A stretch of 64,000 nt of DNA from Euonymus europaeus (lineage: Eukaryota > Streptophyta > Magnoliopsida > Celastrales > Celastraceae): assembly GCA_963580455.1 (NCBI GenBank), contig OY756972.1, positions 21,157,001 through 21,221,000 on the forward strand, read 5' to 3'. Position 1 is the first letter of the stretch. Every line of letters starts with the position of its first letter. Position numbers and translations under genes: made by a program. The notes under the pieces were generated by a model, which saw nothing but the letters and a program-made list of their open reading frames with translations, had not been told where the DNA came from and made no database searches. Positions 1 through 11,802 of this stretch are shown in pieces.

Positions 1-256
1 TTATGTTATTTTCAGTTCTGTTTCAGATGAACTTGATCCATTGAAAACTTGGAGGATCATGAAACGATAAGAGCATTTTAACTTGAAAAATTGAGATTGT
101 TCACTGATTCATAGTTAGTTAACATAGAATGAAAGCATAAACGAAATTCGATCTGCTTATCCTGATTCGCTGTGTATGATGATTCTGATTCTAACTTCGA
201 TGATTCTGTTTCTAACTTCTCATATTGTTATTGTTATGGGTGACAACGATGATCAG

Positions 257-1385
257 AACCCGACAGTGTGAACATGAGATCGTTTGGTGACGAGGCGTCG
301 GAGGCGGCGATGAAAGTGACGCGCAGTATCATGATAGTGAAGCCTCCTGGCTACCAGACCGGTTCTCCTCCGGTTTCACCCGCTGGATCTACGCCTCCAG
401 TGTCTCCGTTTTCCGGTTAGTTTTTTTTTCCTTTGCAAAATGACAACTAGATCCCTCATTTCTTGGTTAAAATTTTCTCCAAGAAAGTGGAGATTAAATT
501 GAAGTTGTCTCTAGAAGGATCTGAAAGGGTAGTGTTGTCATTTCGTTTTTACCAGCTATTTTAATGCCCTATTATTTGTGTATATTATCAATCATGTGTA
601 CTGAACTACGGATGGCCTTGGCTCGCCGACTTTATAAAGCGACATTGTTGTCCTCCTTGACCCTTAACTAATTAAATATTATGCATGATAAATATTATCA
701 AGTTATTACGACGTAAATATGACTTCCTCCCTGGGCCAGCTTGACCAGTTTGGCAACCCGATCATCCACAAGAAGTAGATGTTGAAGCTGGCACATGCAT
801 GCATCTTAAATCTTAATCTTAGTGTGTGATGAATATTGAGTGGTTCCTTCTTCACTTGCTTCTTAGGACTACTTTCTATTGATGTTGTGTCATTGTGTCA
901 TTAATGTTTGTAGATAGATGTTTATCAAAAAAAAAAAAAATGTTTGTAGATAGATGAGATGATGAATATAAAAACTATCGATTACAAACAGATTTTTTTT
1001 ATGGGTTTTGGCTTCTGCTCTTTTGTAAAAAGTTATACAGAGTAGTAGATCAAAGAATTAATGGAAATGGTTAAATGATCAGAGATTGGTGGGTTATGAT
1101 CCTGCTAGGAGTAATACATTAGAAGTGGTCTTGTTGGTTTGTGTGATCTGAATAATACTTCCCTGGTTTAATGTTTAGTGGATCATATGCAATGCTCTAA
1201 TACTGCTGATGTACGTATTTGTGATCTAGTTTTCCTTAAGTATGGAAGCGTTAAAATGACAATTCATTTGATGTTGCTTAGGAAGCAGAGAACCATTCCG
1301 GTTCCGAAGAAGATCTACGTCGGATGCGTATGAGAAGGCAAACGAAGTTGGACCCAGGAGCCTTTCTTCTCCTTACAATGTGTGA
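257..1385 (+). CDS. DRM1: Dormancy/auxin-associated protein (DRM1/ARP family), 3' part
   Basis: Two exons are visible, about 257-415 and 1282-1385, joined in phase 1 across a GT..AG intron. The first carries the family hallmark: VTRSIMIVKPPGYQ followed by a Ser/Pro-rich stretch SPPVSPAGSTPPVSPFSG. The second gives REPFRFRRRSTSDAYEK and ends SSPYNV-stop. These match the C-terminal two thirds of plant DRM1/ARP proteins, small disordered proteins of unknown biochemistry whose mRNA rises in dormant buds and falls with auxin. The N-terminal exon, which usually begins MGLLDxLWDD, is not in the window and should lie upstream of base 1. The acceptor near 256 (gatgatcag) is inferred; an in-frame stop just upstream fits intron sequence. 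The 3'UTR probably runs to about 1.7 kb. The family call is firm, the exact 5' boundary is not. Confidence 0.88.
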
Positions 1386-2261
1386 TAAATGAAGACCATG
1401 AACCTCTTCTTCGGCCGCTGATCAAGATGTTAAAACTCTCATATGCGGTAGCAGTTTATGTAATGCCTGTACTCTGTGTGCGCTACGTTAGCTTGTTTAC
1501 AAGTGGTTTTGTGGATATAGTCGCTTGGCCCTCCACCTTGTGTTTTGTGTGACGGGTGTAAGATGTAATCATATGTAGAGTCGTTTACTAGCTAGTTTGC
1601 GCATTATTGTATGTAGACCATGTACGTTGTTCTGTTGTTCTGTCTTATGGAGTTTGCTAACCTTGGGGTTTGTTAGTGGAATAAGATTTTTGTATCCTTT
1701 GTGTACATAAAGATGTCTTTGGTGTTTATTAATTAGAAGATGTTTGCTAGAGGAAGAACAGTTCAAGCATCTTGGAGGAGGTTATCATGCCACGGAATAT
1801 TTTGGGATCTATGATGTGTGGATTTAGCAAGTCTAATTCGGTCCATTTTTCTGATGTATTCCCTCAATTTTTGTACTGCTTTTGAGTTCGGCGTTCTTCT
1901 ATACTCCAGAACCTTCATGAAGATTCTTGACACAATCTGGTTCAATCGGAGAGGGTATCCTTCATATGTTGCAGTGGCAAGAGAGACTACACCGTTGTCC
2001 TTTTACTCCCCCAAATTCTCATTAGTTGTTGTGCCTTACATGTAGTCAAGTAGAAATGAATTGTCAACCAGCTAGTATACCAGTTTACAGACAAAGCAAG
2101 GGGTCGATTGTCCAGAACTCCAAGACAGAAAGAACCAACTTCCAACCACAGCCCTTGCTGCATTCAACTGCTGGTCTTGCGGCCATTTTTTCCTCCTCTG
2201 TCACATCACTGTGGGGTCATATCTGTTGTCATATATATATATATCGCAAGCAGTTCATCCC
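1386..2261. other. 3'UTR and intergenic DNA
   Basis: This stretch contains the likely 3'UTR of the DRM1-like gene and then unassigned sequence. Short open frames on both strands show no recognisable domain. I see nothing further to annotate. Confidence 0.5.
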
Positions 2262-3110
2262 TTTTTTTTATTTGAGAAAAATCAGATACATTGATTAAAA
2301 AGGACAATCAGCGTGATAAACATGTAAGACAGGTTCGGGAACTTCTTCCGTAAGAAAAACATTTGACGTGGATATACGACCCAAACTAGCAAGTTTATCG
2401 GGCACTTGGTTGCTGCCCCTAGCAGTATGCACCACACGGCAGGAAATTGTAGAGAGTATGGATCTTACATGACCATAGCCTGCAAGGACGTATCTCGGAC
2501 ATGCGATTTCATTAACAATTTCCAGAGCATCTCTCTTAAGAATAATGTTATTTAAGCGCAAATTAGTCACCATCTGGAGACCATGGAGAAAAGCAACTGC
2601 TTCAATTGTGGCTGCTCCACCTGCAGAGAACACTCCTAATGATTACCAAGATACCAAGATGATTGCGAATGATAAAGCCCAACTCACCATATTTGGCACC
2701 CATCACCCAACTACCATCAACATTAACCTTACGGAATCCTGGAGGGCGACAAACCCAACGGGTAATACTTTGAGACACAGTGGGACTAAAGTCCCATGTC
2801 AGCTTCTGGGCCAAGGCCATGAAAACCGTACTGGTCATCGGTTCCTCTGTTTGATCATCAATGTGCGCTTGTTTGTTTCTAGCAAACCAAACATGGTAGA
2901 GCATAGAAAACATAGAGCCAAGGTCATCTAAAGAAGCCTCAAAGAGAAAGGCCATCCAGGAAACAATACAAGTGAAAATGTAATGATAAAGGTTCTGAGG
3001 CAAATTCGGGCCATAGCGCAAGAACAACTGGGCATTCTTTAAAAACATGCACGGAAGATTCAAGATCAAAGCCACACCTACTGCTGTGGGGATCTATATC
3101 AACCCCTAGG
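2262..3110 (-). pseudogene. LINE-type retroelement 3' end, RNase H domain, frameshifted
   Basis: On the minus strand two overlapping frames together give a plant LINE-associated RNase H (RVT_3 type). The upstream frame (3075 to about 2640) has a zf-RVT-like lead, then RPPGFRKVNVDGSW with the first catalytic Asp and GELGFIIRNHLG. The downstream frame (2633 to 2295) has AATIEAVAFLHGLQ with the catalytic Glu and KRDALEIVNEI with the second Asp. The frames differ by one base, so a single indel near 2640 breaks the protein. The 3' end runs into a T-rich block at 2262-2280 that reads as an A-rich tail on the minus strand, as expected of a 5'-truncated LINE insertion. No reverse transcriptase core is present. 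It is a dead relic. Confidence 0.75.
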
Positions 3111-3233
3111 CGAAAAATTTAATCTGGTTCGGGATCAACAAAGCTTCCATATTTTCGCCCAAGGAATTGTACTCCTGTTAAGTGTCCAGGACTTTGCGTA
3201 TCATAAATGAATTGATGTTTAATTTGTATTTCC

Positions 3234-3780
3234 ACCCCATTTTTAATTTTTCCACCACGAATCCTTTCCTAATAATCAAAAATTGATTTTTTCAATCCTC
3301 ATTTTTAATTTTCTCACCATCATCCTCTAATGATTGAAAATTGATTTTAACACCCTCATTTTTTAATTTTCTCATCCGACATTCCTAATGAAAATTAATT
3401 TTTCCACCTCCTAAGAGCATATTCATTGTAGGCATGGAAGTGTGTATATTTGAAGATGCAAAGTGATATATACATATTTGAATAATGACTTTTTGAGATA
3501 TAAATTTTTTGTGTTGTAATTGTAGAATATATAATTGAGAATGAATATTACATATCCTTCATTATCTTCAATATTCTTACATTTTTGTGATGAAAATGAT
3601 CCTTAGGTTTTCACATTTTTATCTATCATTGTTATAATTAACAACTTGAGTTAGAATGATCAATTTAAAGATTTGAGTGTATAATAATAGTTGGATCAGA
3701 CACACACTCATGTACATATGCATACTCTAATAATTGAAAATTATCTCATCTCCTAATTTTAATTTTCTCAAAACCCCAAG
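3234..3780. repeat. AT-rich minisatellite, about 60-bp unit, split by a MITE
   Basis: The core TTTTTAATTTTCTCACC recurs near 3241, 3303 and 3359 with a period of about 57-62 bp, each time followed by a diverged AATGATTGAAAATTGA segment. A further unit (TAATTGAAAATTATCTC, then AATTTTAATTTTCTC) sits at 3728-3775, after the inserted MITE at 3415-3727. The array therefore predates the insertion. It lies about 200-700 bp upstream of the folate-receptor-like gene. Confidence 0.6.
3415..3727. mobile_element. Tourist-like MITE (313 bp), TAA target duplication
   Basis: The left end GAGCATATTCATTGTAG and the inverted right end (GAGTATGCATATGTAC read on the minus strand) form imperfect terminal inverted repeats. 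TAA flanks both sides (3412-3414 and 3728-3730). A 3-bp TAA/TTA duplication and ends of this kind are typical of PIF/Harbinger-derived Tourist MITEs. It contains no coding capacity. Confidence 0.6.
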
Positions 3781-3952
3781 AGAGAGTCAACACGCCCTCC
3801 GACCAAAGCCAATTCGGTTCATCGGGTACAGGGTAGTTGTAGACCATGGAGTTCCCATGCCGTCTTGTTCATTCTCCGTAAACTGTAGCGATAGTCGCTT
3901 CTCTTACATTTTTTAATTACGCTTTACTTGGCATCTGAATCTAAAACGGAAT

Positions 3953-6155
3953 ATGAATAGAACGAATTATGGGTTCTGGATTTTGCTGCTCCTGCCGTAT
4001 CTCTCTCTCCCAATTTCAACTGGTGAGTTCCCGTGTTATCTATATAGCTGTTAATTTTCAGTCTAGGCGTTTGTGATTGTGGTCTACGTTGAATTTGGTA
4101 GATCTTTTTTTCTGGGTATCGAATATTTGATAAAGCCCCGTATATTTAATCAATTCATGAGTTCTCCTTTGAGATATATTTTTTCAATTCATGTTTTCAG
4201 TTTTTCCCGTTGTGATTCTACTGCTTGTGTGAGATTTTCGTGTTGTCTGTTGATTGAGTTGGTGGATTGGAAAAATGGAGGAAAGAGAGAGAGAGGTATG
4301 ATTGTAAACTGATCTTTGAATTAGAGATTTATATATCTGAACTGAGAGCCACCGCTGTGTAAACGTAATCTCAGTTGAGTTAACATTTTGGTTTATTAAA
4401 GGTCACGAGGAATTGAAATTGTCGGAATTTTTACCTGGTATGAAGCATGGTGATTGAGCATGCATGTATCTTAGACTTTGCGGAAGATTGTGGTGGCATC
4501 AAACATTTGAAGTTAGCCTCTCTACTCATCTGATGGACTTTTGCGAAAGACTGAAGCCTTTATGCTCATCACGTCAAGAGGATTTTGCTTTGTGATGTCC
4601 CATATCATTTACTGAATGTCGTGTTGATGTTTCCAGTTGTTAAGAGAGCCTAATATATTGGAAACTTCATAATTTTAGTGTAAATTGATTTGGTTACTGT
4701 AACTATTGCATTCCAGGTTTTAACATATTGAATTCTTTCATTTTATGTCTATGCAGCAACATCTGATGGATTCTGCATTTCTCAAGGGGGTCGTTTTCCA
4801 CCTTTCACATCTGAAGGTAAACCGCCAAAAAGAGTAGGCAAGGGTTCCAAAGATTTGACTTTGTGTAGGGTATTCCGTAGAAAGACTTGCTGTGACGTAT
4901 CTCAAACACATCCAGCTTTGCTATCTATTAGGAGGCTGGCTTCTTCTGGGGAAGCCAGCCAAGAGTGTTTGCAGTTATGGGAGTTATTGGAGTGTTCCAT
5001 ATGCGATCCACGAGTTGGTGTTCAAAAGGGACCTCCTCTTATATGTGCATCTTTTTGTGACAGAGTCTATCATACTTGCGCCGATGCTTATTTCTCTATG
5101 GATGCCAAGGCACAGGTGAATGTGATCTCTTGATTCCTAGATTAGCTTATTCATATAAAGTGTGATAATTTAGTCTTTGTTTGTGATCACACAAGAATTT
5201 GAGTAAAGGACTCCAAATGATACTTCTTTAGAAGTACATGCAACATTGTTCAATTATGATGTTGTGCAGAACCATCTTTTGATAATTAATTTGAAACATC
5301 CTTTAAGTTAAGGAGGCGATCATAATTTATTATCCCAGTGCTTCTCCCCAGGCAGTGATGTCAGAAGCTCCCGAACTAGGCGGGTTAGTGAAATAGTGTG
5401 CGGAGCTCTATAGGGTTGTGTCTATGAATTAGTTTATTACACGTCTCTCTTCTGCATACCTTTGACAATCGCAAGTTCCCTAGTCTTAGTTTTCTTCTGT
5501 ATTCTTGAAAAACTGTATGTCCTGATAGGATATTTTCCCGTCAGGTTCTTGCACCTTGTGGGGTGAATGACTTTGTTTGTGGTAGAGCTGCTGAATGGGT
5601 CTCCAATGGCACTGAACTCTGCAAAGCTTCCGGTTTTACTGTTAAATTGTCTGATGGGATAGACTTTGGCACTGAGGAAACATCTTGTTATGGCGGTAAA
5701 GCTAGTCTAGATTCTATTGCTAAGTCATGGAGGAAGTCTGAGCTGTCCAAGAAAGCTTCAAAAGGAGAGGTGTTAAAAGATTTCCAGAAGTGGGTGGAGG
5801 AAATTCCGTTTCGGGAGAGAGTTTCTTGGGCTGTTGGAGGGATGGTTCTCACAGCAGGATTGTTGTTTGTGAGGTAATGTTGAAATATCATGTCATCATC
5901 AGGTGGCTTATAACATTCATTTTATTTAATGGAAATTAAAAATTGATTAATTAACAAGACTGTTGATAGTTTTTTTTCCTTGTTACTTTGGCGTCAGTGA
6001 ATAATGTATATGTATTATATGGACTATGTAGTCAGAGGAAGACCCGCAAACAGCGTCAAAAGCTAGCAGCTATTCAACGAACTGTGAGGAAACTAGAAGG
6101 CAACAACCAAAACTCTCCTACTAATAGAGGAAATAGGAAAGGAGTCCGAAGATGA
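3953..6155 (+). CDS. Folate receptor-like, cysteine-rich secretory/membrane protein
   Basis: Four exons are read: 3953-4022, 4757-5115, 5545-5873 and 6032-6155. They join in frame to 293 codons plus stop. Residues 1-24 are a signal peptide (hydrophobic WILLLLPYLSLPIS). The body has the Folate_rec-family pattern: GRFPPFTSEGKPP, LCRVFRRKTCCDVSQTHPAL, ECLQLWELLECSICDP, ICASFCDRVYHTC and CGVNDFVCGRAAEW, with many paired cysteines. Near the C-terminus AVGGMVLTAGLLFV is a membrane segment, followed by a basic tail (QRKTRKQRQKLAAIQRT). Plant members are annotated as folate receptor or folate-binding family by similarity; ligand binding is, to my knowledge, not firmly shown. The ATG at 3953 is chosen because it starts the signal peptide. 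The frame is intact throughout. Confidence 0.9.
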
Positions 6156-7440
6156 ATGTTCCCTTATAAATGGACTTTGGTTTAGTTTACGGGTAAGTGA
6201 TGTTTTTTTTTTGTTATTTGTCCTTCTCTGAATCGTGGATTATTTTCTCCACATATTGAAGTCCTTAGTTACAGTGTTGAATATATCTTCCTTGACTTCT
6301 CTTCTGTTTTTTAGCTATTCCTTTTGCTAATTAAATTTGTTATCAACTGCCCGGTAATTTGGAAGCTATCTCCCACCCAATAATTTGGTAAATTATTGGG
6401 TATAGATTGGAGAAGTTCCAAGCATTCTGAATAAAATATTGGTAAATTATTGGGTATTTATGTATTTAACTTTTTTAAAATAAAAATTGCGTCTCGCTTC
6501 ACTCGGGCATTTTAAGGGGTCTTGTTTCACCTTTAACAACACTTGTTTGATGATGAAGACGATCCCATCTGCAAGTTTTTCAGAAACTTTTTCGATAGTA
6601 CTTAACAAGTTAATATCATGACCCATCTACGGTACCAATCGCAGGCTCAATTTTTTTTTCTTTTACCAAAATTCTGTGTGTTGGGATGTGTTATGATTCT
6701 ATTGAATCTATTCATTATTATATGTTTTGCTTCTCTAGTGATGCGTGATGAGTAGCTGGTTACTTTTCAATTGACTCATCAGTGCCTTTCCCTGCCTGTG
6801 AATGTGAATGAGGATCATAATATAATAATCTGCTTCTGTTTTGTTTGTTTGGTCATAGTTGTCAAGATCTTCGATGAACTCATCAATGACTGTTCTCTGT
6901 ATTATTTTTCTTTCTTCTTGTTCCTTTTCTGGCTGAAAAAGCTTACATACATTTTCCGGTTATAAATGCAGACGTACTACTCATATATCTGGAAGGTTTT
7001 GAACTGCAAACAAGCTGTTGATTTGTGAACGTAAACCCAAGTTCGACCCTTTTTCTCGCTTTCTGAAGGAGAGATTGGATTATGAGCACCAGGTTTATGA
7101 AGAATTCGTCGTCATGCATGCAGGTGGATAATAACAACATTATATGTTCGAGATTATCTTTGTGCAAGATCTAATGTTATGTCTGTATAAGGATTATCTT
7201 GTCATATTATAGAAAGGATACTTTTCAGCTCCTCTGACGAATTTGATATCCTTTGGTAAGAGGGGTCATGACATGCACCTTAGTTTTGCGCATAAGTTTT
7301 TCAAGTCTGTTGTCTGAAAAATCTCAGGGGAATCCATGTTGAAGAACTTCGAGTGGTCCAAATGCATAATTTGCTGGGACTGTTCATTGGCTGATACTTT
7401 TTCTTCCTAACATCTGCGGCAAGAGTAATTGTTATAATTG
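6156..7440. other. 3'UTR and intergenic DNA
   Basis: After the stop at 6155 there is a T-rich 3'UTR and then unassigned AT-rich DNA. I see no coding segment, RNA gene or clear repeat. Short frames near 6.8-7.2 kb have no family features. Confidence 0.5.
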
Positions 7441-8230
7441 AATTTTTTTTAGATAAGAGTAAATGTTATTTTTGGCCATTGAAAGATAACTGATGTAACG
7501 AGTTATCCATTAAAAGATAAAATATTATAAATTGGTCGCAGATTTTATCAAATTGTTACACAGAAGTCTCGCTCAAATTTGATCAGTCAAATTTATGATG
7601 TGTGATTTAACTTTTTTTAAGAAAATTATTTAATGAGCTTATGTGGAAATGTATGATGTGTCATTTGACTTTTAAAAAAACTTTTTAATGAGCTTATGTG
7701 GACTAACAATTGACTTATGTGTATTTTTCAAAAAATTTAAAATTTAAAAAACTATTGTACCATTTGTTGATGTGCATACTATTGTTTTTTCTCATCTTCT
7801 TTTATGATACAAAACGACGACGCACTTTGAGCTAGCAAGATTCCCTCATTGTCCTTTACCTCTTCCTGTCTTCTTTCCCTAATTTTTTCCCGGAAACAAA
7901 CACGCATTCACATCTTAAATTTAGAAACTTTTTTGTATAATTTCGATTTGTTTCTTTTGGGAGTTTATTTTGGGCAAAATTGTAGGTAAGTCTACTTTAT
8001 GAGACTTATTATGGGTAATATCACTTATTTAAATTTATTTACAACTAAGTCCAGTTATTATTTTTTTTTAATTAATTTGACTTTTGTTTCAAAGATTCAT
8101 GACAAAAGTGTTACAACTCAGCCACTAATAGATGAAATATTAAATATTAGTCACTGAATTTATCAAATTGTTACATGATATGAACTCGCTAAAATTCAAC
8201 TAGTCAAATGTATCATGTTTCATTTTGATC
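7440..8230. repeat. Degenerate dispersed repeat, two related segments
   Basis: A segment near 7450-7620 (GTTATTTTTGGCCATTGAA, TATCAAATTGTTACA, CAGTCAAAT) recurs in diverged form near 8095-8220 (CCACTAATAGATGAAATATT, TATCAAATTGTTACA, TAGTCAAAT). A short local duplication of TTTAATGAGCTTATGTGG lies between them (7628 and 7682). Related wording on the opposite strand occurs near 61.2 kb. This looks like old non-autonomous transposon debris; I could not define ends. Confidence 0.4.
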
Positions 8231-8720
8231 ATAGTGTCTGAATTGTCTTTATCAACCTCTGAATCTAAATGAAAATTGAGGTGAGAGTAGTAATTTTTGA
8301 GTGGGAATGAAGAGCTTTTGCATATGAAGAATTGACCCCTCTTCACCAATTGGATCTCCTTTTCTTTTCGGAGAAAGATTGTGCTTCGGCGACAAAATAA
8401 ATGGAGAATTGCAAGTGAGTTTATTTTTGTATATTTATTAAGGTTTAAATATATTCTTAAAACTTATTTGGAAGATAGTCCAATTGTAACTTTTGTTTTT
8501 TGTTTATAAATAAAATTTTAAAACGTTTTATCTCTTAAAATACATGGTAATTTTTTTTAAAAAAATTACATATTCGAACTCAGCACGTAAAACTCCGTCT
8601 AACAAGATCCATCATCGATATTTCTAACGTACCTTTTTAATTAAATTATTTTTAAAAAATAATTTAATTAGTATAAATACTATGTAATTTTTGTTCACTA
8701 CGTTAACCTAAATAGTAAAT

Positions 8721-9018
8721 ATTAAACCCTAAGAGAAACGAATTCGCTAAACCCTAACGGGCTCGTGTATCGTATTTTCATGTTGTAACTTAAACAACAA
8801 GTATTAAACCCTAAGCAGAACGGATTCGCTAAACCCTAATGGGCTCCCGTATCGTATTTTCATGCTGTAACATAAAAAAAAAATATTAAACCCTGAGAGA
8901 AACAAATTCGCTAAACTCTAACGGGTTCGCGTATCGAATTTTCATACGGTAACATAAAAAATAAGTGTTAAATTCTAAGGAGAACGAATTCGCTAAACCC
9001 TAACGGGCTCGTGTGTGC
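8721..9018. repeat. 82-bp minisatellite, four units, with telomere-like AAACCCTAA
   Basis: Four direct units begin near 8721, 8803, 8884 and 8967 (spacings 82, 81 and 83). Each carries ATTAAACCCTAAG, GAACGAATTCGCTAAACC, CTAACGGGCTCGTGTATCG and a TTTTCATG..GTAAC segment. Each unit contains two telo-box-like AAACCCTAA motifs, some mutated. Divergence between units is modest. It is not a telomere because the motif is embedded in a longer unit. Confidence 0.85.
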
Positions 9019-9321
9019 TCAATATATTGATTAAGGTAATAAAATAATTAATTAAAATTGAAAATTAATATATTTTATAAATTAAATTTTCTTCATTTAA
9101 TATATATATATATATTTTTAAAAAGTCTCCAATTTTGACATGAATTTAGAAAATAGAAATCAAATTAATTATAAAAAAAACCTAATAATTAGACTTGGTT
9201 GCAAATAAAATTAAATGAGTGATTTTATTCCTAATAAGTCTTATAAAATAGACCTTCCTTATAATTTTGTCTGATACGACGTCGACTCGACTGAAAATTT
9301 GAAACTCCGCAGCACAGCACT

Positions 9322-9717
9322 CAGGGGCGGCCCTGGGCAGGGGCGAGAGGGGCGGCCGCCCAGAGCCCCCAAAATTCGAAGGGCCCCAAATAATTTTATT
9401 TTAGCACTAATATGTTATAATATATGTATATATTTTATTTTGTCCAACCAATGTTACATATTTCTCTCATGGCATAGTGGTGAAGTAAATTATCCAATGA
9501 AAGAATGACAAATGTTTGAATCTTTACAAAAGCAGGCTTCTTTCTCCTCTATTTTTTTAGATTAGATTTTTTTATCATAAAATTGGGCCACTCAAGCCCA
9601 ATTCCCAATCCAAGACTCTTTTACCTACAAGATCATATGTCTTCCTCAAGAGAATTTGTTTTGTTTTTCATTTTCTAAAGGGAAAAATAAGTTATGATTT
9701 GAAAAATTGTAACTTTT

Positions 9718-9763
<46 letters not shown>

Positions 9764-10113
9764 CTTCATAAATTCCTTTGTCATTAACATACATAGAAAT
9801 ATACTTGGTTTCATCGTGATATTGAATTGTATCGTCTTTGTAAATCATAATACTAGATTGTTTCAAGTAATTTAGAGTCAAAGCGGCTAGTTGTAATCAG
9901 TTTAATGTCATACTGAGATAGTCTTATACATGACTCGTATTTATACATATAATGTCTTTTCAGCTTAAAAATTAGATAATTTTTCAGTAAATACCATTAA
10001 AAAAATCGGGGGCGCTGCCCCTGAACCCCCACCACTCAATCGTCCCCCCTCAAGTGTAGGGGCCCCTTTCGTAGAGTTCGCCCAGGGCCCCCAAAATCTC
10101 AGGAACGCCACTG
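9322..10113. mobile_element. hAT-like non-autonomous element (792 bp)
   Basis: The left end reads CAGGGGCGGCCCTGGGC and the right end, inverted, CAGTGGCGTTCCTGAGA, the short CAGNGGCG-type terminal repeat common in plant hAT elements. The flanks are ACAGCACT (9314-9321) and ATAGCACT (10114-10121), an 8-bp target duplication with one mismatch. GC-rich subterminal blocks (GGGGGCCC type) lie inside both ends and the middle is AT-rich. There is no transposase; the short open frame over the left end is GC-rich terminal sequence only. Confidence 0.75.
9719..9761. repeat. (TA)n microsatellite inside the hAT-like element
   Basis: About 20 uninterrupted TA dinucleotides. Length polymorphism is expected here. 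Confidence 0.9.
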
Positions 10114-10319
10114 ATAGCACTATATTGCCTTGTCCCTTATCGATTCCAAAGTTTGAGATCTTCTCGACTCTTTGAAGATGCAGGTATTGGAAATTGGAAA
10201 ACCCTCCCTCTTCTTACTTTCTTCGGTACAAGCCCTAACACTCTCGCCTCCACTGCCTTAGTAACAGGTCTGGAGGTTTACGTTAAGTTGCATGGGATGA
10301 TACGGGTATTAAATAGTAA

Positions 10320-10670
10320 GAGCACATGCAATGCAATGGATATATGTTATTGCCCCCACTAAAATTATTTGTGGACCCCATTTTTATCACACAAAAATTC
10401 AAACCACACACAACTCTCAATACAGCCACATCAGCAAAACACATATCCCAATACAATTATTTCTTTCTCCATTATTCAAAACAACTATTTTTCATTCCTA
10501 CGTTTTTTCCACAACAAAACTACACAAAAATCAAGATTGATCCCACTAAAACACAACTCTCAATACAACCACATCAGCAAAATACATCTTCCAATACAGT
10601 CACATCAGCAAAAATACACAATTCAACAACATGTAATGTTCCCAATAACATCTATCCATTGCATGTGCTC
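10320..10670. mobile_element. Tourist-like MITE (351 bp), TAA target duplication
   Basis: The ends are GAGCACATGCAATGCAATGG at the left and, inverted, GAGCACATGCAATGGATAG at the right, close to perfect over 14-19 bases. TAA flanks both sides (10317-10319 and 10671-10673). The interior repeats AACTCTCAATACARCCACAT and CATCAGCAAAA several times. The same interior words occur at 36.26-36.64 and 62.45-62.82 kb in opposite orientation, so this is a family present three times in the window. No coding capacity. Confidence 0.8.
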
Positions 10671-11802
10671 TAATAATTTTAGGGTTAGGCTAGCTAATTA
10701 GTGAGACGGTGTCGTTTAGTCTAAATAAAGCCCTTTGGTTTTGTCTGACGTCCTGTGTCGATGCCACGTGTAAAATAGATGGTCCAGCAACTGCTTTGGT
10801 TTTAGAGGTGGGTTATGCGAATTTTGTGGCGATTCTTCAGATTCCACCACCCCCCACGCTCTCTCTCTCTGCTCTGCAGAAGTTCTTGGAGAAGTCATCT
10901 CGAAACGGACTGTTATTATTTCCCTTCGAGCTTGTTTTTTCTACTTGTTCCCTTGTAATCGTTTTCCAGAAAATCAATATAATATCATGATTTCAGCCTT
11001 GGTTCCTCTGTTTTTCCATATATGGGTGAATTGATTGGTGTTGATTGGGTCTCTTGTTATACGGTTGTATAACACCTTCATCTTCGAAGAGTCTCAAATG
11101 TCGGTCCTCTTCCTCAGATCCGTCCATCCGACGGCTATAAGGACGATCCGTCAACGATCTAAACATCTGTGATTTTCTAGTGTCGACGATTCACACTTTG
11201 GAAACGTCGAGGACGTACAAGCCCTAACATTCTCACCTCCACTACGACTTGAGGTCCTCCCTTCTTCTCACTGACAAGATTTTTAATCTGTTTATATTGC
11301 GTAGTGATTTGGGAAGTTTTTGATGGTTGATTTGTTTGCATCATAATTGGATCGTTTCGTTGATAGTTTTTGCACTTTTTAGACGCGTACTTGTATCTTA
11401 CGAAAGTATTTTGATTGGAAAATTAGTTTGTAATAGTTGATTGATAATTGATCTTTTTGTATGCTCGATTAGATAATTTGTACGATTTAACAGAATAATT
11501 TCTGTTGTTTTATACATCTTGAAATGATTAAGCGATCTGCTGCTTGCCCTAATTTTTAGGGTTTAAGAAAAATCACTTAATGCTCGTTAGTCAATGTGCT
11601 GCTTGCCCTATTTGGCTTATTTAATTATTCTTTGTTAGACAACAGAATCTTCAATTTCTTTGCATACGTGGATGATACTAAAAATGTTTTTGCCTAGTTT
11701 TTTCCAGCGTGGTCGCCCTCTTGAACTCCATGGTTTTATATTGTTTTGTATGCTTGACCGAGTTACTGACCATGATCTCCTGTGTACTATCAGAACTTGA
11801 TC
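10671..11802. other. Unassigned region with a short duplicated segment
   Basis: No gene is recognisable. A CT-rich tract (CTCTCTCTCTCTGCTCTGCAG, 10859-10879) resembles a 5'UTR. The segment GTACAAGCCCTAACATTCTC at 11215 matches GTACAAGCCCTAACACTCTC at 10226 and the similarity runs on for about 30 bp, so two copies flank the Tourist MITE. A promoter or UTR remnant is possible, but nothing coding could be built. Confidence 0.35.

Noticed and set aside
1763..2298. Small open frames on both strands after the DRM1-like gene
   Set aside because: They have no homology I recognise and overlap likely 3'UTR and LINE tail.
8721..9018. Interstitial telomere
   Set aside because: The AAACCCTAA words are embedded in an 82-bp unit, not in tandem 7-mers.
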